Below, piece after piece: positions 1 to 7,562 of a stretch of 64,000 bases of DNA (within the stretch, counting starts at the first letter, position 1; each line of letters opens with the position of its first letter). Location: the NCBI RefSeq assembly GCF_000300515.1, contig NZ_AMSI01000005.1:1-64000 (forward strand), read 5' to 3'. The stretch comes from Nitratireductor indicus C115 (lineage in GTDB: Bacteria > Pseudomonadota > Alphaproteobacteria > Rhizobiales > Rhizobiaceae). The notes beneath the pieces were generated by a model, which was given only the letters and a program-made list of their open reading frames with translations, was not told the origin of the DNA and did no database searches. The position numbers and the translations under genes were made by a program.

Positions 1-55
1 TTCGATTCCGGGCGAGGCCTCCATTTTCCCAATAGAAAAATATTTTCAAGATCTT

Positions 56-84
56 GGGCGCAGCCAGCCGATACGGCAGCGCCC
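56..84 (-). terminator. possible terminator of the hybrid kinase gene
   Basis: Read on the minus strand, an interrupted hairpin (GGGCGC with GCGCCC, inner GCCG with CGGC) begins about 28 bases after the kinase stop codon. It is followed by an A/T-rich stretch, but not by a clean T run, so termination here is only plausible. Confidence 0.4.
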
Positions 85-112
85 GGAAAATGACCCGTAA
101 TCGAACAGGCGG

Positions 113-1846
113 TCACGTATTGCGATCCTGCGCATCCTTTTGGCTGGCATTGGCCAGCGCCAGAGTGTTGAGCACCGAACGCAACTCCGCGGGCCGAACC
201 GGTTTCGTCAGCACGGGAATGGAGGCGTCGTCCAGTTCAGCGCGCACTCTCGCCTCGTCATGGCCGGTCATGACAAGCGCAGGGACGCGCCGCCGGACCG
301 ATTCGCGAACCATGGAAATGCAATCCGCACCCGTCTGACGGTCGCCCAGATCAAAATCGGTAATGACCATGTCGCAATCGGCCGGCACGGGCGGGGGGGC
401 CGCCTCGGCCTGCACGATACATCCCCAGCGTTTCAGCATGGCGGCAGTCGCGTCGAGCACTTCCCGATCATCGTCGACCAGCAGAACCCGCACGCCCGAC
501 ATCGCACCCGGCGCCGGATATGCGGGGGCAGTGTTCATCTCTTCAAGGCGCGGCGCCTCGACAATGTCGAGCCCGCCTATGGCAACGCATGTCCCCCTGC
601 CCTCCACCGAGCGCAGTTTCACCGAAAGCCCGAGCAGCTTCACCAGCCGGTTCACGATCGTGAGCCCGAGGCCGACACCTTCGATGTCGCGATCCCCGCG
701 TTCACGCACCTGATAGAATTCATCGAAGACCCTCGCGAGGTGAGCTTCGGGAATCCCCGGCCCCGTATCGTAGATTTCGATCACAAGTTTACCGCTCCTC
801 CTGCGGCAGCCGATAAGGATCTTGCCATCGGGAGCGTATTTCAGGGAGTTTGTGATCACATTCTGCAGGATGGTGGAAAGAAGAACGTCATCCACCCGGA
901 TATAGCTGCTGCACGGGACGAGCCTGATCGTCACATTAGCCCATTCGGCGGCCTGCGAATTCCTCTGTTTCAGTTCATCGAGCAAAGCACCAACGGCAAC
1001 CTTGCGCCCATTGGGTTTCACCTTTCCGCTATCCAGCGTCGAGATATCGAGAAGCGAGCGAAAAAGGCGCATCAGGCTCTGCAGGGAATGGTCGATATGC
1101 TCGACCATCTTGCGCTCCTCCAGACCGAGACCTGCATCGCGCAGACAGGCAATAAAAAGGCTTATGGCGTGGATCGGCTGACGCAGGTCATGACTTGCCT
1201 GCGCCAGGAAACGTGATTTTGCGACATTCGCTTCCAAGGCGACGTCACGGGCGCGCTGAATCCGGCTCAGCAGCACGAATACATAGGCCGGCACCAGGGC
1301 ACAGGTGAGAAACAGCGTCAGAACAAGAAATGGCTCTCCGCGCCAATACGCATTGAACGCCCAGGCAGTGGCCAGCGTGGCAAAGGCACAGATGGTGGCG
1401 AATAGCAGGGTGCGGGGGCCATACCGGATCCCGTTTCCCACGGTTACCCATAACACGAACGCATAAACTGGCAGCGATTGCGGTCCCGTCATGCTGAGGG
1501 TGTAGGCCATCGCCGCGTAGTCCAGCGCCATTGCGCAGGCGCGTCTGGGAAGGCTTCGCCCGGGCCGCTGCAGCACCCACATGAACAACAGCCATGAGGA
1601 AATCAGATAAAGCGGAATGATGACGGCGATCAGCTCCGTCAGGGCCCAGGGCCGTTCGGGCGCCAGAAGAACCGCCAACACCATGTAGATGGCGACCACC
1701 GGGCCTGAAAAGAGCCTGGAAAGCGCCTGCCCCCTCTCGGGATCATAGGTCAGGTCCTCGGGATGAACGAAAGTGCGGTTCACCCAGGTCTGCAGGCCGT
1801 TCCAGGAGGCAATTCCGCCTGCGTCAATAACGCCTTCCTGTTTCAT
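113..1846 (-). CDS. membrane hybrid sensor histidine kinase with C-terminal receiver domain
   Basis: This 577-residue protein senses an unknown signal at the inner membrane and passes phosphate to its own receiver. The first ~200 residues carry about six hydrophobic spans and no recognisable PAS or periplasmic domain. A HisKA segment follows with the H-box ASHDLRQPIH (His about 219), then a HATPase domain (N-box NVITNSLKYA, DTGPGIP, GVGLGLTIV). The C-terminal ~120 residues form a REC domain (LLVDDD, ITDFDLGD, MTGHD, TKPVRP). No output domain is present, so a separate regulator must act downstream; none is adjacent. The ATG at 1846 is preferred over an upstream in-frame ATG because GAGGAAAA lies just before it. 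The ligand and targets cannot be read from sequence. Confidence 0.9.
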   Translation of the reverse strand: MKQEGVIDAGGIASWNGLQTWVNRTFVHPEDLTYDPERGQALSRLFSGPVVAIYMVLAVLLAPERPWALTELIAVIIPLYLISSWLLFMWVLQRPGRSLPRRACAMALDYAAMAYTLSMTGPQSLPVYAFVLWVTVGNGIRYGPRTLLFATICAFATLATAWAFNAYWRGEPFLVLTLFLTCALVPAYVFVLLSRIQRARDVALEANVAKSRFLAQASHDLRQPIHAISLFIACLRDAGLGLEERKMVEHIDHSLQSLMRLFRSLLDISTLDSGKVKPNGRKVAVGALLDELKQRNSQAAEWANVTIRLVPCSSYIRVDDVLLSTILQNVITNSLKYAPDGKILIGCRRRSGKLVIEIYDTGPGIPEAHLARVFDEFYQVRERGDRDIEGVGLGLTIVNRLVKLLGLSVKLRSVEGRGTCVAIGGLDIVEAPRLEEMNTAPAYPAPGAMSGVRVLLVDDDREVLDATAAMLKRWGCIVQAEAAPPPVPADCDMVITDFDLGDRQTGADCISMVRESVRRRVPALVMTGHDEARVRAELDDASIPVLTKPVRPAELRSVLNTLALANASQKDAQDRNT

Positions 1847-2256
1847 GGAGCTTTTTCCTCTTTGGATCACCGGTGCGGAAATCCTCATCGCCAGGCCCTT
1901 GCGAACGCATCGCGCCGGTCTACCGGGTTTCGCATTCAGGCCGTCACAGTCGGTCCGATGGGGACATCATCCTCTCCTCATGGACCTGCGCTTCTCATCT
2001 CCTATGACATTTGAGGCGATTTTTGCCTGCAAACCGCGGCTCCATAGGCGTTATCCATAGTAATATTGCCCTGTCGAACGCCCTTCATGGCAAGAGTTGG
2101 CGACCTCAGGTTAAAAACGACACTCATCTTGAAAGTTGCATATCTTGAAAGCTCAATGCTCTCAATGAAAGTGCCATCCTTAATAATATGATGAGTTGTA
2201 AATAAGCGTGCATTCGGATTGCCAATATATGCGAAGCCTGTCGAAGGGGGGATTTG
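1847..2256. other. intergenic region with paired direct repeats
   Basis: This 410-base AT-richer gap separates the minus-strand kinase from the plus-strand small gene at 2257. It should hold both promoters. The only clear structure is a 10-base direct repeat, ATCTTGAAAG, at 2126-2135 and 2142-2151 (16-base period). Open frames here do not look protein-like. Confidence 0.5.
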
Positions 2257-2469
2257 ATGGAAATCGTAAAGGGCAGACATTTCGAAAACGCGCGCGTCGA
2301 TCTTACGGGCAAGGCGTGGCCAGGATGTACGTTCAGGAATTGCACGCTGATCTGGAACAAGGGACCTGAGACGGACCTGGCAGACAGCAAACGCCTGGGA
2401 AAGAACAGACTGGAAGGCGACGGCTGGCCACTCGAATGGTTCGAAGACTATCTCGACTACCCGGAATAG
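2257..2469 (+). CDS. small hypothetical protein (70 aa)
   Basis: A 70-residue soluble, charged protein of no family I recognise. It begins MEIVKGRHFENARVD and ends in an acidic, aromatic tail (WFEDYLDYPE). The ATG at 2257 is favoured because a strong purine tract (GAAGGGGGG, 2243-2251) lies six bases upstream; the in-frame TTG one codon earlier is less likely. It is monocistronic as far as can be seen, with the minus-strand gene at 2529-2792 convergent to it. The ribosome binding site and amino-acid composition support a real gene; the function is unknown. Confidence 0.6.
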   Translation: MEIVKGRHFENARVDLTGKAWPGCTFRNCTLIWNKGPETDLADSKRLGKNRLEGDGWPLEWFEDYLDYPE

Positions 2470-2528
2470 GCCGGCGACCGGACAAAGAACCCGAAGGAAA
2501 CCGGAAATTTCACCTCTTCAGCGCAGCA

Positions 2529-2792
2529 TCACTTCTGATTGCGGCGGTTCCACCACACTGCGAGCTTGCGCCTGCGGCGGCGCACCGAAGCAAGATCATA
2601 GGACAGAATCAGAAGCCCGAGCGGTATCATCCAAAACCCCAGAACAGGCAGGAAGCCGAACATTCCAAGGACCACCAGAGCGCCGCCTGCGCACAGGCGT
2701 GCGGGACGCGAACTGGGAATGCGGAAACGGCGCCCCATCAGAACGACGGATGGCTGATCGTCGCGCTCGTCTTCCTGCGATTCGTCCCGCAT
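2529..2792 (-). CDS. small membrane protein resembling the PGPGW transmembrane family
   Basis: This 87-residue protein has an acidic N-terminus (MRDESQEDERDD), two closely spaced hydrophobic spans in the middle (ALVVLGMFGFLPVLG and FWMIPLGLLILS) and a very basic C-terminus with RRRRRK. The glycine/proline turn between the two spans resembles small PGPGW-type putative membrane proteins, though the exact motif is not present, so the family is a suggestion. The ATG at 2792 has CGGAG seven bases upstream; an in-frame GTG at 2810 is a weaker choice. The charge distribution predicts a cytoplasmic C-terminus. Function unknown. Confidence 0.65.
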   Translation of the reverse strand: MRDESQEDERDDQPSVVLMGRRFRIPSSRPARLCAGGALVVLGMFGFLPVLGFWMIPLGLLILSYDLASVRRRRRKLAVWWNRRNQK

Positions 2793-3011
2793 CAGCAAAC
2801 TCCGTTTCACACATGCACTTCACATGCGACCCAACGCTTGCTTTCCCACAGGAACAGAGTCATTCGGGGCGCCAATTGTCCCTTGATATGCGTGCTGACT
2901 TGCACGAAAGCGAGGCATGTTTGGGCAAGAAGTCAAAAAAAGTGAAATTGGCGCTTTGCAAAGCCGAATTCGGTTTGCTATAGGCACGCTCACTTGCAAG
3001 AGCACAGGCAT

Positions 3012-3086
3012 TCCCCGGTAGCTCAGCGGTAGAGCAACCGGCTGTTAACCGGTTGGTCGCTGGTTCGAATCCGGCCCGGGGAGCCA
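3012..3086 (+). tRNA. tRNA-Asn (anticodon GTT), CCA encoded
   Basis: A complete cloverleaf is visible. The acceptor arm TCCCCGG pairs with CCGGGGA, the D-arm has AGCTCAGCGGTAGAGC, the anticodon loop CTGTTAA carries GTT, the T-arm has GGTTCGAATCC, and CCA is encoded at 3084-3086. The integrase gene begins 87 bases downstream in the same direction, so this tRNA 3' end is the likely attachment site of the island to its right. Confidence 0.97.
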
Positions 3087-3173
3087 CTTTTCTTTAGAAA
3101 AGCGAATTTTCTCAATAGTTTCAGGGCATAAGAGTTCCTTCCGGTCCACATTCAGGTCCACCGGAGGTACACA

Positions 3174-4535
3174 ATGGGGCTTGTTTTGAAACACATTGTC
3201 CACACCAAGGCGGGGACGATTCACTACCGTCGAAGGTTTCCAAAGGCCGTTGCAGACATAATTGGTCAGGGCGAGTTCAAGCGCCGCCTTGGCGAAACCG
3301 AGCGAGAAGCACTTCGGAACTACCCGAAAGTCAACGCCGAGTTTGAACGCCTCGTCAGAAACGCCCGCGCCCAAACGATTCTGCCGACCACTCCGCTTGA
3401 GGTTCATCGCGAGGCGGAAAGGCTGGCGCGTGAAATGGCTCAGGGTGTCGTGTATCTAGGTGACGAAACGCTCTCAGCGAGCGACCCCAATGCTGCGGAC
3501 ATCATTCGGGACAGCATCTTCTCATCACACAGGACTGACGAAGAAACCGGCGAACCCGTCGGCGTCCCCGACGTGGAAGCCCGCGCAATCAGTTTGCTTG
3601 TGAATGGTGGACAACTCGCCCGCCCTGCTCCGACGCTCGAAGACGCGCGCCGCCTATACGTTCAAGAGCGGATCACCGGGGACATCAGCGAGGCCAAAAA
3701 AGTCGCTCGCCTGAACCTTGTGATTAAGCACATGAAGGCCGCGTCGGTTGGGAGTGACCGCCGCCTAGACAGCCTCACAAGGGACGATGCTCGAAGCGTT
3801 CGCGACTACATGCTGCGCGATCTCGACATGTCCCCGACCACCGTCCAGCGCTATCTAAACGATGTTCGTGCAATGGTCAGCATCGGGATAACCGAGCTAG
3901 GCGTTCGTGATGCAGTCAATCCGTTTTTGAACTTGCCCGTTCGACACGACGTTGCGGCGGTTCACCAACGCGACCCCATTTCAGATAAGTTGCTCCCGCT
4001 TCTCCGCGCACGAATTTCAGAACACGCCGGAGCCGATTTGTGGGCGGTTTGGCGAATTGTCGAAGGAACGGGATGCCGATTGGGCGAGGTGACCGGGCTG
4101 CTTGTATCGGACGTTTCGCTAGACAGCGACATTCCGCATTTCACTTTGACCCACCACCCCCACAGACGCCTCAAGAACAACGGTTCGGCCCGAAACGTTC
4201 CCCTGATAGGCGAAGCGCTGGAAGCCGCTAAGGAGGCCGTGGAGGCCGCTGGAAAGAGCCCTTATCTGTTTCCTCGTTATGGTCGCGTACGCGGCGCAGA
4301 TGCGGCGTCGAAAATCCTTATGAAGCATATCCGAACGGTAACTGACGAGCGCAAGATTGTGGTTCATTCGCTACGGCACCGGATGGAAGACTGCCTTACG
4401 CGCGCCGGGGTCAGCGAGTACGATCGCAACCTTGTCTTAGGCCACTCCACGGGCAGCATGAGCGAACGTTATGGGAGTGTCGGGGCGCACCTTGAGGTGG
4501 CCGCTAGGGCATTGGAGGCTGCCTTGGTGGATTAA
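3174..4535 (+). CDS. tyrosine recombinase / genomic-island integrase
   Basis: A 453-residue site-specific recombinase of the phage-integrase family. The N-terminal ~40 residues (KHIVHTKAGTIHYRRRFPK) resemble the DUF6538 arm domain common in alphaproteobacterial island integrases. A core-binding segment lies around 180-270. The catalytic set is intact: Arg in TGCRLGEVTGLL, HSLRHRMEDC supplying His and Arg, GHSTGSMSERYG supplying the second His and the nucleophilic Tyr. Start ATG has GGAGG six bases upstream. The position directly behind tRNA-Asn in the same orientation is classic for an integrase that uses the tRNA 3' end. It looks full length and able to function, although the island it would mobilise is partly degraded. 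Confidence 0.92.
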   Translation: MGLVLKHIVHTKAGTIHYRRRFPKAVADIIGQGEFKRRLGETEREALRNYPKVNAEFERLVRNARAQTILPTTPLEVHREAERLAREMAQGVVYLGDETLSASDPNAADIIRDSIFSSHRTDEETGEPVGVPDVEARAISLLVNGGQLARPAPTLEDARRLYVQERITGDISEAKKVARLNLVIKHMKAASVGSDRRLDSLTRDDARSVRDYMLRDLDMSPTTVQRYLNDVRAMVSIGITELGVRDAVNPFLNLPVRHDVAAVHQRDPISDKLLPLLRARISEHAGADLWAVWRIVEGTGCRLGEVTGLLVSDVSLDSDIPHFTLTHHPHRRLKNNGSARNVPLIGEALEAAKEAVEAAGKSPYLFPRYGRVRGADAASKILMKHIRTVTDERKIVVHSLRHRMEDCLTRAGVSEYDRNLVLGHSTGSMSERYGSVGAHLEVAARALEAALVD

Positions 4536-4590
4536 TCGGCCAAGGAACAACCCCCGCCAGCGGCTGGATGCGAAATAGCTTCCTCAGCCT

Positions 4591-5535
4591 TTATTTTATC
4601 CCCAGATCAACTCCCGCCTTTTTGGTAATCGCTCCAACGCTGTTCTTCAACCAACAGTCGTTGGTCTTTCGAACATAGGAGAAGGCCCTGCACATATCGT
4701 CTCTCAAGCACTCTGCGAAACAACCTATGAAAGTCTGTCCTCGGGCTCTCCGATAATCCCGGCCCGAAATATCGAAGCCCGAATGCACCGAAATTGTGCT
4801 CGTGTAGACATCGCGGCTCTTGGTCCCGGCAATGCTTGCCAACGCGTCCTTGTTGCGGACCAATAGAGCCGCATCGTCCTTTAGAAAGCAAAATCGGACA
4901 GCACGATTGTAAGTTACCGCCTTGCACGCCGGGTCCTCAATACATGCAGATCGGCATTGACTGAAAGAGACGGATTTGAGGGTCGCATAATCGAAGCCAA
5001 TGACATCGTATCCCGCTTTATCAACGAACGCCCGCTTTGGGCTGTATGGCTCTGGCTGCGGCAATGAAACGGGCGCATCTGCGGGGGCTTGTGGTTGCTC
5101 CGAAACCTTCGGATTCTGGCTTGGCTCGCCGTAGCACAAGATTTTGAAAGTGGAAGGCGACACTCTTTCCGCCAAGTCCGCTGTAGATAACTCAAGCTCT
5201 GAACCGTCGGCGCTCTCATAGGCTATGTTCCGCGCTTCTAGAAACAGTCCCAGAACGCTGCCCCTGAGAGCAAAATTCACGTTCTGAGGAACGGTGCCCG
5301 TTTGCGCAATCACTCCCAATCCCAGGGTCGCGGAATTAACCCCCAGAACCACCCCAGACCGATCTACTAACGGTCCCCCGGAGTTCCCCGGCTGAATAGG
5401 TGTCGAGATTTGCAGATAGCGCGTGTCGTTTCCCATTCCGACAAGGGAGTTTATGTTGCCGGTGGTTATCTTCACGCTGTCGGACAGGATTTGCGATAAC
5501 GGATAGCCTATCGCTGCCACGTCTTCACCAAGGCG
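4591..5535 (-). pseudogene. 5'-truncated trypsin-like protease with two PAN domains
   Basis: The readable frame from about 5535 down to 4591 starts with LGEDVAAIGYPL and continues through QPGNSGGPL, the nucleophile-serine motif of DegP/trypsin-like proteases. The upstream half with the catalytic His and Asp is missing, so it cannot be an active protease as it stands. After a proline-rich linker come two cysteine-rich PAN/apple-like repeats (GFDYATLKSVSFSQCRSAC and GRDYRRARGQTFIGCFAEC), which normally bind protein or carbohydrate. A GTG at 5520 could restart translation, overlapping the end of the upstream gene by 13 bases. The breakpoint near 5535 suggests a deletion that joined this gene to its neighbour. 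Confidence 0.7.
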
Positions 5536-5840
5536 CGGAGCTTGGCGTCGTGGAGGCTCCCCGCCCGCTCAATCAGCTTAATGGCCTTGGTCGAGTACCG
5601 TGGAATATCCATCAGGGACGGGAGAGGTTTCCCATCAGCGCCCTTTCGGCTCCCCTCAAGAAGCGCCCGTGCCAAGTCCTCTCGGCCCTGTTCGGCGTAC
5701 TCCTCGGCAAGCGCGAATAATGTGTCGTTCTGCTCCTGCCCGGACAACCCAAGGAAGTCCCGGTTGGATGCCGACTTGGCGAAGATGATCTCTGCCGCCT
5801 CTTGGGCCGACAACCTAAAGAACAACGAGAGAGACGACAT
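5508..5840 (-). CDS. hypothetical island protein (about 110 aa)
   Basis: A helical, charged protein, legible from about FRLSAQEAAEIIFAK through SLHDAKLRALVKTWQR. No family is recognised. The start is uncertain: the ATG at 5840 has no ribosome binding site and lies only three bases from the divergent ATG at 5844. The last residues (about VKTWQR) appear to be read from DNA belonging to the truncated protease that follows, so the C-terminus may also be artificial. It should be read as a possibly damaged gene, not a reliable intact one. Confidence 0.45.
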   Translation of the reverse strand: MSSLSLFFRLSAQEAAEIIFAKSASNRDFLGLSGQEQNDTLFALAEEYAEQGREDLARALLEGSRKGADGKPLPSLMDIPRYSTKAIKLIERAGSLHDAKLRALVKTWQR

Positions 5841-5843
5841 GAA

Positions 5844-6233
5844 ATGAACAAGACAACAATCAAGCGGCCTCCAATCGAGCGCTACACAGACCCCTACAAC
5901 CGCCCTTGTGTGCGCGTTCCGTTGAACCGGCAGGGAACCATTTGGGCGACGGTGCTTGAAGCCGATTATCGGCGCATCAGCGAAAGTGGCGATTTTGCCG
6001 ATACGTGGCACGTCAACGGGAATGGGCGAGGGCGCGACGGAGAGCTTGCGCAGGAGCGGAAGTATGTCCGCGTTCATCGCCGTCGTGAGCGATTGAAACA
6101 GGCAACCGTCTCAAGGCTCATTCTACGGGCCGGTTATAGGCAGGTTGTCGAAATGATCGGGACTGATTGGACCGACCTCCGACCCGAGAACTGGCGGATT
6201 GTGCCGGGGAAGCGCGGGAAAGCCAAACGATGA
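5844..6233 (+). CDS. island protein with degenerate HNH-nuclease-like C-terminus
   Basis: A 129-residue basic protein. The C-terminal segment (GTDWTDLRPENWRIV) matches the spacing and residues of the DNRPENLR-type end of small HNH endonucleases, and an upstream stretch (VLEADYRRI, YVRVHRRR) fits their layout. The expected HNH histidine pair is not obvious, so nuclease activity is doubtful. The ATG at 5844 follows a GAGAGAGACGAC purine tract. This kind of protein is common cargo in mobile elements. Its promoter region overlaps the start of the minus-strand neighbour, an arrangement that suggests local rearrangement. Confidence 0.55.
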   Translation: MNKTTIKRPPIERYTDPYNRPCVRVPLNRQGTIWATVLEADYRRISESGDFADTWHVNGNGRGRDGELAQERKYVRVHRRRERLKQATVSRLILRAGYRQVVEMIGTDWTDLRPENWRIVPGKRGKAKR

Positions 6234-6317
6234 GTGGCGGAACCTCCCATAGAGAGAGCGCCCCCGATCACCGAGCGGTGGTTGTTCGGTTGCGGCGAGT
6301 GCCGGTTTGCACATCGC

Positions 6318-6350
6318 AAAAAGAAAGACCCCGCAGCGTGTGCCGCAGGG
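6318..6350 (-). terminator. rho-independent terminator, minus strand
   Basis: On the minus strand CCCTGCGGC and GCTGCGGGG form a nine-pair stem with an ACAC loop, followed by TCTTTCTTTTT. No minus-strand coding gene ends directly before it, so it may end a small RNA or a lost gene. Confidence 0.75.
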
Positions 6351-6698
6351 CCTAAAAGGGGCGCGTTCGGAAGAATCACGCCGCAATTTCGGGAGGTCTG
6401 GATCAAGGCGGGGTAGCGACGAATGTCCGTCGCAAAAAGTTCATCTTCCCAGATGGTACATCACAAAAAATCTTGGAAGACTGATAGGCTCGCACACTGT
6501 TGCAATTATACAACACACACACAAACCGGAAAGCTGGCCGCGAACAACCAAAGGAAACCCCGCAGGGTCTCGCGGCGATGCTCAAGCGGCCAGCTATCCG
6601 GGCTGTGTCAAATGATAATGATGCACGGGTATCTAATGGTAGGGGGTAATTGCGAAATCGGAGTGTGCTATCTTGTAGCAGGGGGTAATTGCGCGCCC

Positions 6699-6734
6699 CA
6701 ACAAACAAGAAAGGCCCGAGCAGACACCCGAGCC
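6699..6734 (-). terminator. rho-independent terminator after the 49-aa gene
   Basis: Minus strand: GGCTCGGG pairs with GCTCGGGCC (with G-T pairs) around a short loop, followed by TTTCTTGTTTGTT. It begins 27 bases after the stop codon of the 49-residue ORF, which supports that ORF and its upstream neighbour being one transcript. Confidence 0.7.
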
Positions 6735-6760
6735 AATCTTCATTCCGCCAAGGCGCTGCA

Positions 6761-6910
6761 CTACTCCGCCCGCCGCCCGGCGCGCACCCGCCCGAACCGA
6801 TCAACTGTCCGGGGAACCTTCCGACGCTGGATAGGCAGTGAAAGCAATCCCAAGCGGGCACGATACAGGGTTGCGGATGGCTTCCGCCCTTTGCGCTTCC
6901 TCCGCTCCAT
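6761..6910 (-). CDS. small basic hypothetical protein (49 aa)
   Basis: A 49-residue, arginine-rich ORF beginning MERRKRKGRKPSATLYR. Its ATG follows the stop codon of the upstream gene after a single base (TAACATG), suggesting translational coupling, and a good terminator follows its stop. No family is recognised; the charge would suit nucleic-acid binding, as in excisionases, but no helix-turn-helix is evident. Context rather than sequence supports it. Confidence 0.45.
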   Translation of the reverse strand: MERRKRKGRKPSATLYRARLGLLSLPIQRRKVPRTVDRFGRVRAGRRAE

Positions 6911-6911
6911 G

Positions 6912-7200
6912 TTAGCGCCCGCCTGTCCGGTCCACGAAACAATCCCGCGAAAGGTCTCCACGCAGATGCTCCGGCAGGGCATTGTTGAACTCCAACGCCT
7001 TCATGATGCCCCAACGGAAATAGCTCATTACTTCGGGGTCGCTGATCTCCGCCCCTTGGGCAATCAGAGAAGAAGCGTGTTCAAGAAGGTCCGCCGCGTG
7101 GCGGAGAGCGTACATACTGGTCCACGCCTCCTTCGATATTCCCGAAGCAATGGCCGTAGACGTGAATGCCTTCTCGGCTGCAATCAGGTCGGCAAGGCTG
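6912..7200 (-). pseudogene. hypothetical island protein, 5' end probably lost
   Basis: The protein-like part reads LADLIAAEKAFTSTAIASG, then ISKEAW, then YALRHAADLLEHASSLIAQG and ends RDCFVDRTGGR. The frame stays open past 7200 into the LysR remnant without an ATG, so the true start has probably been removed at the junction. Translation could restart at the ATG at 7115 (67 residues), which has AAGGAGG eleven bases upstream. The helical pattern faintly resembles small DUF3077/DUF6124-type proteins, but the assignment is weak. Confidence 0.45.
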
Positions 7201-7405
7201 GCTGTACCGGCAGCAGTGAATGGGCTTGCTCGGTGGGAAAAATACGCCCCTGAATGTTCTCGAACAGGGTAAGCCCCGTCTCCTCCTCCACCTGGCGCAC
7301 CGTCTTGCTGATGGCAGGCTGCGAGACATGCAGCATTCTCGCGGTTTCGGTTACCGAACCGGTCTTGCAGACCGTCTGGATCACCTTCAGCTGCCGAATA
7401 TCCAT
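7184..7405 (-). pseudogene. LysR-family regulator, truncated after the DNA-binding domain
   Basis: The first ~63 residues are a typical LysR winged helix-turn-helix: MDIRQLKVIQTVCKTGSVTE, then HVSQPAISKTVRQVEEETG, then LFENIQGRIFPTEQA. Homology stops near 7200, where the frame enters island sequence and ends within about ten codons. The co-inducer-binding domain (about 220 residues) is absent, so it cannot respond to an effector in the normal way. It is divergent from the catabolic operon starting at 7563 and has an intact LysR-type box next to its start, so it was probably that operon's regulator. The truncated product could still bind DNA. Confidence 0.8.
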
Positions 7406-7413
7406 GAAACCTC

Positions 7414-7430
7414 CATAACCAGCGGTTATG
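7414..7430. promoter_or_regulatory. LysR-type operator (T-N11-A palindrome)
   Basis: CATAACC-AGC-GGTTATG is a perfect seven-base inverted repeat containing a T-N11-A core, the standard LysR-family recognition pattern. It lies nine bases upstream of the LysR start codon in the 157-base divergent intergenic region, the usual place of an autoregulatory/activation site. Confidence 0.75.
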
Positions 7431-7562
7431 GATTCATGAAAAGATATTCATTGTCAAGAAATGAACTGCACACTACCGTGATCAAAGAAAAATAAAACAG
7501 GGCGAATAACCCTGTATTCGCGGGAACATAAATAAATATCTACAAGAGAAAGTAGGTATTTC

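Larger units (their letters stand above)
6234..6760. other. island non-coding stretch with repeats and a hidden terminator
   Basis: No convincing protein gene lies here; the open frames on both strands have compositions unlike proteins. It contains a minus-strand terminator (6318-6350), 10-base perfect inverted arms at 6532-6541 and 6586-6595, a TATAAT on the minus strand inside the TTGTATAATTGCAA stretch near 6501, a direct repeat around GGGGGTAATTGCG near 6640 and 6683, and a second minus-strand terminator (6699-6734). Confidence 0.5.

Noticed and set aside
2002-2390. Minus-strand frames of 88-92 codons between the kinase and the small gene
   Set aside because: Composition is not protein-like, starts lack ribosome binding sites, and one overlaps the better supported gene at 2257-2469.
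6230-6416. Two short plus-strand frames after the HNH-like gene (ATG 6230, 41 codons; GTG 6234, 60 codons)
   Set aside because: The ATG overlaps the previous stop in a coupling-like way, but both translations are Arg/Pro-rich without a family, and a terminator hairpin lies inside them; too weak to call.
6403-7253. Long overlapping open frames on both strands in the island (203 and 276 codons)
   Set aside because: They run through two clear terminators and repeat structures and have no protein-like composition; smaller frames at 6761-6910 and 6912-7200 fit better.
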